Below are positions 61,991 to 64,000 of a stretch of DNA of 64,000 nucleotides, one piece after another. The stretch's first letter is position 1. Every line of letters starts with the position of its first letter. The stretch is from Pseudomonas guariconensis (lineage in GTDB: Bacteria; Pseudomonadota; Gammaproteobacteria; Pseudomonadales; Pseudomonadaceae). The position numbers and the translations under genes are program-made. The DNA lies in assembly GCF_900102675.1 (NCBI RefSeq), contig NZ_FMYX01000010.1, positions 157,886-221,885 of the forward strand, written 5' to 3'. A model generated the notes under the pieces. The model did no database searches and was not told the DNA's origin. It worked only from the letters and a program-made list of their open reading frames with translations.

Positions 61991-64000
61991 TCAGACAGTA
62001 TCCACTTTCAATGAGTGGTCATTGAGCATCCCATTGATGATAGTTGCAGTGTCCTGCCCCGAGGCGATCACCCCACCCGCGCCGGCCGTGACACCATAAT
62101 GCTGAGCCAAGTCGACCCCGGCCAGCTCGATGGTCTGGGTGGGCGCCGCGCCCGCCACACTGCTGACTTCGATGGTCGAGACCACATTGGTTCCGGTACC
62201 GGTGACCTTGAAGTGCAGGTAGTCGTCCAGCGAGGCGGACGTGGCATGCTCTCCCTGAAGCAGCTGCGACAGGTCGAGGCGATCACTGCCGGGGATGAAG
62301 TCAGTGACGGTGTCGTGCCCCACATCCCCCTTCTGCCACACAAACGTATCGTTACCGCCCCCCCCGGTGAGCCGGTCATTGCCCACCCCGCCGATGAGGA
62401 CGTTGTTGCCGCTATTGCCGATCAGGAGGTCGTTGTAGTCGGAGCCGATCAAGTTATCGATGCCATTGAGGGTGTCGATACCAGCGCCCCCGGTATCCTG
62501 CGCCCCCGTGAGGTTCAGGTTGACCGTCACCGCGCCGGGGGCCGAGGCGTAGCTGGCGGTATCGGTACCTGCACCGCCATCGAGCAGATCATTGCCCGGG
62601 CCGCCGATCAGCAGGTCATTGCCTTCCCCGCCGTAGAGCTTGTCATCACCACCGCCACCGACCAGCACATCGTTGCCAGCAGCACCGTGCAGGGTATCGT
62701 TCCCCGCGCCGGCAACCAGGGTGTCGTTGTCGGCAGTGCCGGTGAGCACACTGCCGCCCTGGTAGGTGATGTCGGCATTGCCCGTCGCGCTGCCGCCGTG
62801 GCCATCGCTCACCGTGTAAGTGCCGTTGTAGGCATCCTGCTCGGCATTGCTGTAATCGATCGACATCGTCAGTAGGTAGTTCACATTGCCGTGGCTGCCA
62901 TTGCCGCTGGACAAGTTGATCATGTGGATGGAGTACGTCCCGTCGTGGCTGGCAGTGAAACCTTTGTCATTGTCGATGGCCTGGTAGCTACCGCTTTCGT
63001 CCTTCCATGCCATGGCGACCTGACTTGCCGACACGTCATGGTGCAGGTTCAGGGTCTCACCTTTCTTGAGCGTGACCGTCAAAACATCCTGGGCGTTGGC
63101 GAAGTTGCCGTTGGGCGAGGCCAGGAAGCCGCTCACGATCAGCGCGGCCGCCATGCTGTCGGCCGGCCCACGGAACTCGCTGCGCGCAAGGTCACGCACC
63201 CGGTTGGACAAGTTGCTGCCGGTACCAGTGAAGTCGGCCACAGGCGTGTCGCTTCCCACGCCAAAACCTGCGCCGTTGGGGGAAAACCGAGTGTCGAAGT
63301 AGGTCGAGGACACCGAGAGCTTGTCGTAATCAGGGTCGTTGTCATTGGCCAGCAGGGCCTCGGCCGGCACCGTCATCCCAGTGCCGGCGATATTGGTGAT
63401 GAGATGGTCGGCCCCAGCCACAGGAGGCGCGTTCGTCACCTGCGGTTCACCGATCCAGGGCTGGCTGTCCTGTACCTTGATGCTGACGGTGGTGGTGCTT
63501 TCATCGCCGTCGGCGTCGCGGATGGTGTAGACGAAGGTGTCGGTCGCGCCATCGCTGCCCACGCTGTTGGGGTTGGCGTGGTAGCTGGCGCTGCCGTCGG
63601 CCTTGAGGATCAGGTAGCCATAGTTGCCCATGATCTGTGTGCCAACCTCACCATGGGCGGCGGTCGAAGTGTCGCTGCCAGCGCGCACGCCAACCACGAC
63701 GTTGCCATTGGTCACCTTGTCCGCGCCCAGGTCATCGTTGTACAGCACATTGCCGGTGACCACCCCGCCTTCATGCACGATCGACTTCGCATCGGCGATG
63801 GCCTGGGGCACGTCGTCGACGATGTTGATGACGATCTGGCTGGTGATGGTATTGCCCTGCTGATCCTTCGCCTGGTAGGTGAAGGTCTCGGTCGTGGTAT
63901 TCGGGCCATCGTTGACGCCACCTGGGGTCTTCGGCGCCGAGGTCAGGGTGTAGGTGTAGGTGCCGTCTCCGTTCAGATGAATCTGACCGTATTGCCCGAC
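61991..64000 (-). CDS. RTX-type large adhesin, C-terminal part (type I secreted)
   Basis: A 669-residue C-terminal part of a larger protein; the frame is open to the window edge, so the start is outside. In order along the protein: bacterial Ig/VCBS-like repeats (about 1-165), a region with a possible further beta domain (about 170-420), and RTX calcium-binding nonapeptides (GGxGxDxLx) such as GNDTLHGAAGNDVL and GGEGNDLLIGGPGNDLL (about 430-560). The type I secretion C-terminal domain ends it (VGHDTVTDFIPGSDRLDLSQLL and after). Cell-surface adhesion in biofilm is inference from LapA/LapF-like proteins. No type I export genes are in the window. Confidence 0.9.
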   Translation of the reverse strand, partial: VGQYGQIHLNGDGTYTYTLTSAPKTPGGVNDGPNTTTETFTYQAKDQQGNTITSQIVINIVDDVPQAIADAKSIVHEGGVVTGNVLYNDDLGADKVTNGNVVVGVRAGSDTSTAAHGEVGTQIMGNYGYLILKADGSASYHANPNSVGSDGATDTFVYTIRDADGDESTTTVSIKVQDSQPWIGEPQVTNAPPVAGADHLITNIAGTGMTVPAEALLANDNDPDYDKLSVSSTYFDTRFSPNGAGFGVGSDTPVADFTGTGSNLSNRVRDLARSEFRGPADSMAAALIVSGFLASPNGNFANAQDVLTVTLKKGETLNLHHDVSASQVAMAWKDESGSYQAIDNDKGFTASHDGTYSIHMINLSSGNGSHGNVNYLLTMSIDYSNAEQDAYNGTYTVSDGHGGSATGNADITYQGGSVLTGTADNDTLVAGAGNDTLHGAAGNDVLVGGGGDDKLYGGEGNDLLIGGPGNDLLDGGAGTDTASYASAPGAVTVNLNLTGAQDTGGAGIDTLNGIDNLIGSDYNDLLIGNSGNNVLIGGVGNDRLTGGGGNDTFVWQKGDVGHDTVTDFIPGSDRLDLSQLLQGEHATSASLDDYLHFKVTGTGTNVVSTIEVSSVAGAAPTQTIELAGVDLAQHYGVTAGAGGVIASGQDTATIINGMLNDHSLKVDTV

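Overview
The window is a high-GC chromosomal segment of a Pseudomonas, most likely of the P. putida group. The gene content supports this: a cbb3 oxidase cluster followed by hemN-anr-apt-recR-ybaB-dnaX, then ligA-zipA-smc, then xdhABC-guaD. So do the encoded proteins (an Anr with Cys15/18/24/117, two-heme CcoP) and the P. putida-style GCGGGTTCATCCGCGAA repeats. The species call is inference from remembered gene order and protein style; no search was run. I see no insertion sequence, prophage, CRISPR array, tRNA or rRNA.

Layout. 1-9.3 kb: the end of a ccoNOQP operon, a lone metallophosphoesterase, then the cbb3 assembly operon ccoG-ccoH-ccoI-ccoS plus a TauE/SafE-like membrane protein. 9.4-11.7 kb: hemN behind a perfect FNR/Anr box, and anr itself, so the low-oxygen regulator sits beside its targets. 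11.7-15.7 kb: apt, then recR-ybaB-dnaX on the minus strand. 15.8-20.3 kb: a solute-binding protein, a divergent DUF2938/MerR pair, a two-gene unit of an SF1 helicase-like ATPase and an unrecognised small protein, and the 4.5S RNA gene. 20.4-28 kb: ligA, zipA, smc and a GntR regulator, all on the minus strand. 28.3-37.8 kb: purine catabolism and uptake (xdhABC, guaD, a second GntR regulator, an NCS2 purine permease) with aqpZ in between. 37.9-45.3 kb: an AroP-type permease, rluB, scpB-scpA, a YciO-type protein, a PHP phosphatase, yciB and a YciI protein. 45.4-52.1 kb: a CpxR-like regulator, a Spy/CpxP-like protein and a histidine kinase, then a nitroreductase, TrkH, an AraC regulator and an Mpo1-like protein. 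52.1-61.9 kb: an LpxH-like phosphoesterase, another AraC regulator, an EamA exporter, a SelW-like protein, a PlpD-type self-secreted phospholipase, a MarR regulator, recQ, a YecA-like protein, a DUF454 protein and a cupin. 62-64 kb: the C-terminus of a large RTX adhesin that continues past the right edge.

How the genes work together. Anr, hemN (oxygen-independent haem synthesis), the cbb3 oxidase and its copper/haem assembly factors form one microaerobic module with visible Anr-type sites. Smc and ScpA/ScpB, the three parts of the SMC condensin, are coded 14 kb apart in two operons. The xdh-guaD-permease block takes up purines and converts hypoxanthine, xanthine and guanine towards urate; candidate operators lie at both GntR genes.

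The signals least explained by standard annotation are: the helicase-like ATPase/small protein pair beside ffs; a long nested stem-loop between ccoH and ccoI; the stand-alone phosphoesterase inside the cbb3 cluster; the split regulator/Spy/kinase arrangement with CTTTAC direct repeats; and several perfect dyads beside regulator genes. Nothing here is proven to be a new system. Start codons were chosen from ribosome-binding sites, family lengths and overlaps, and alternatives are noted.
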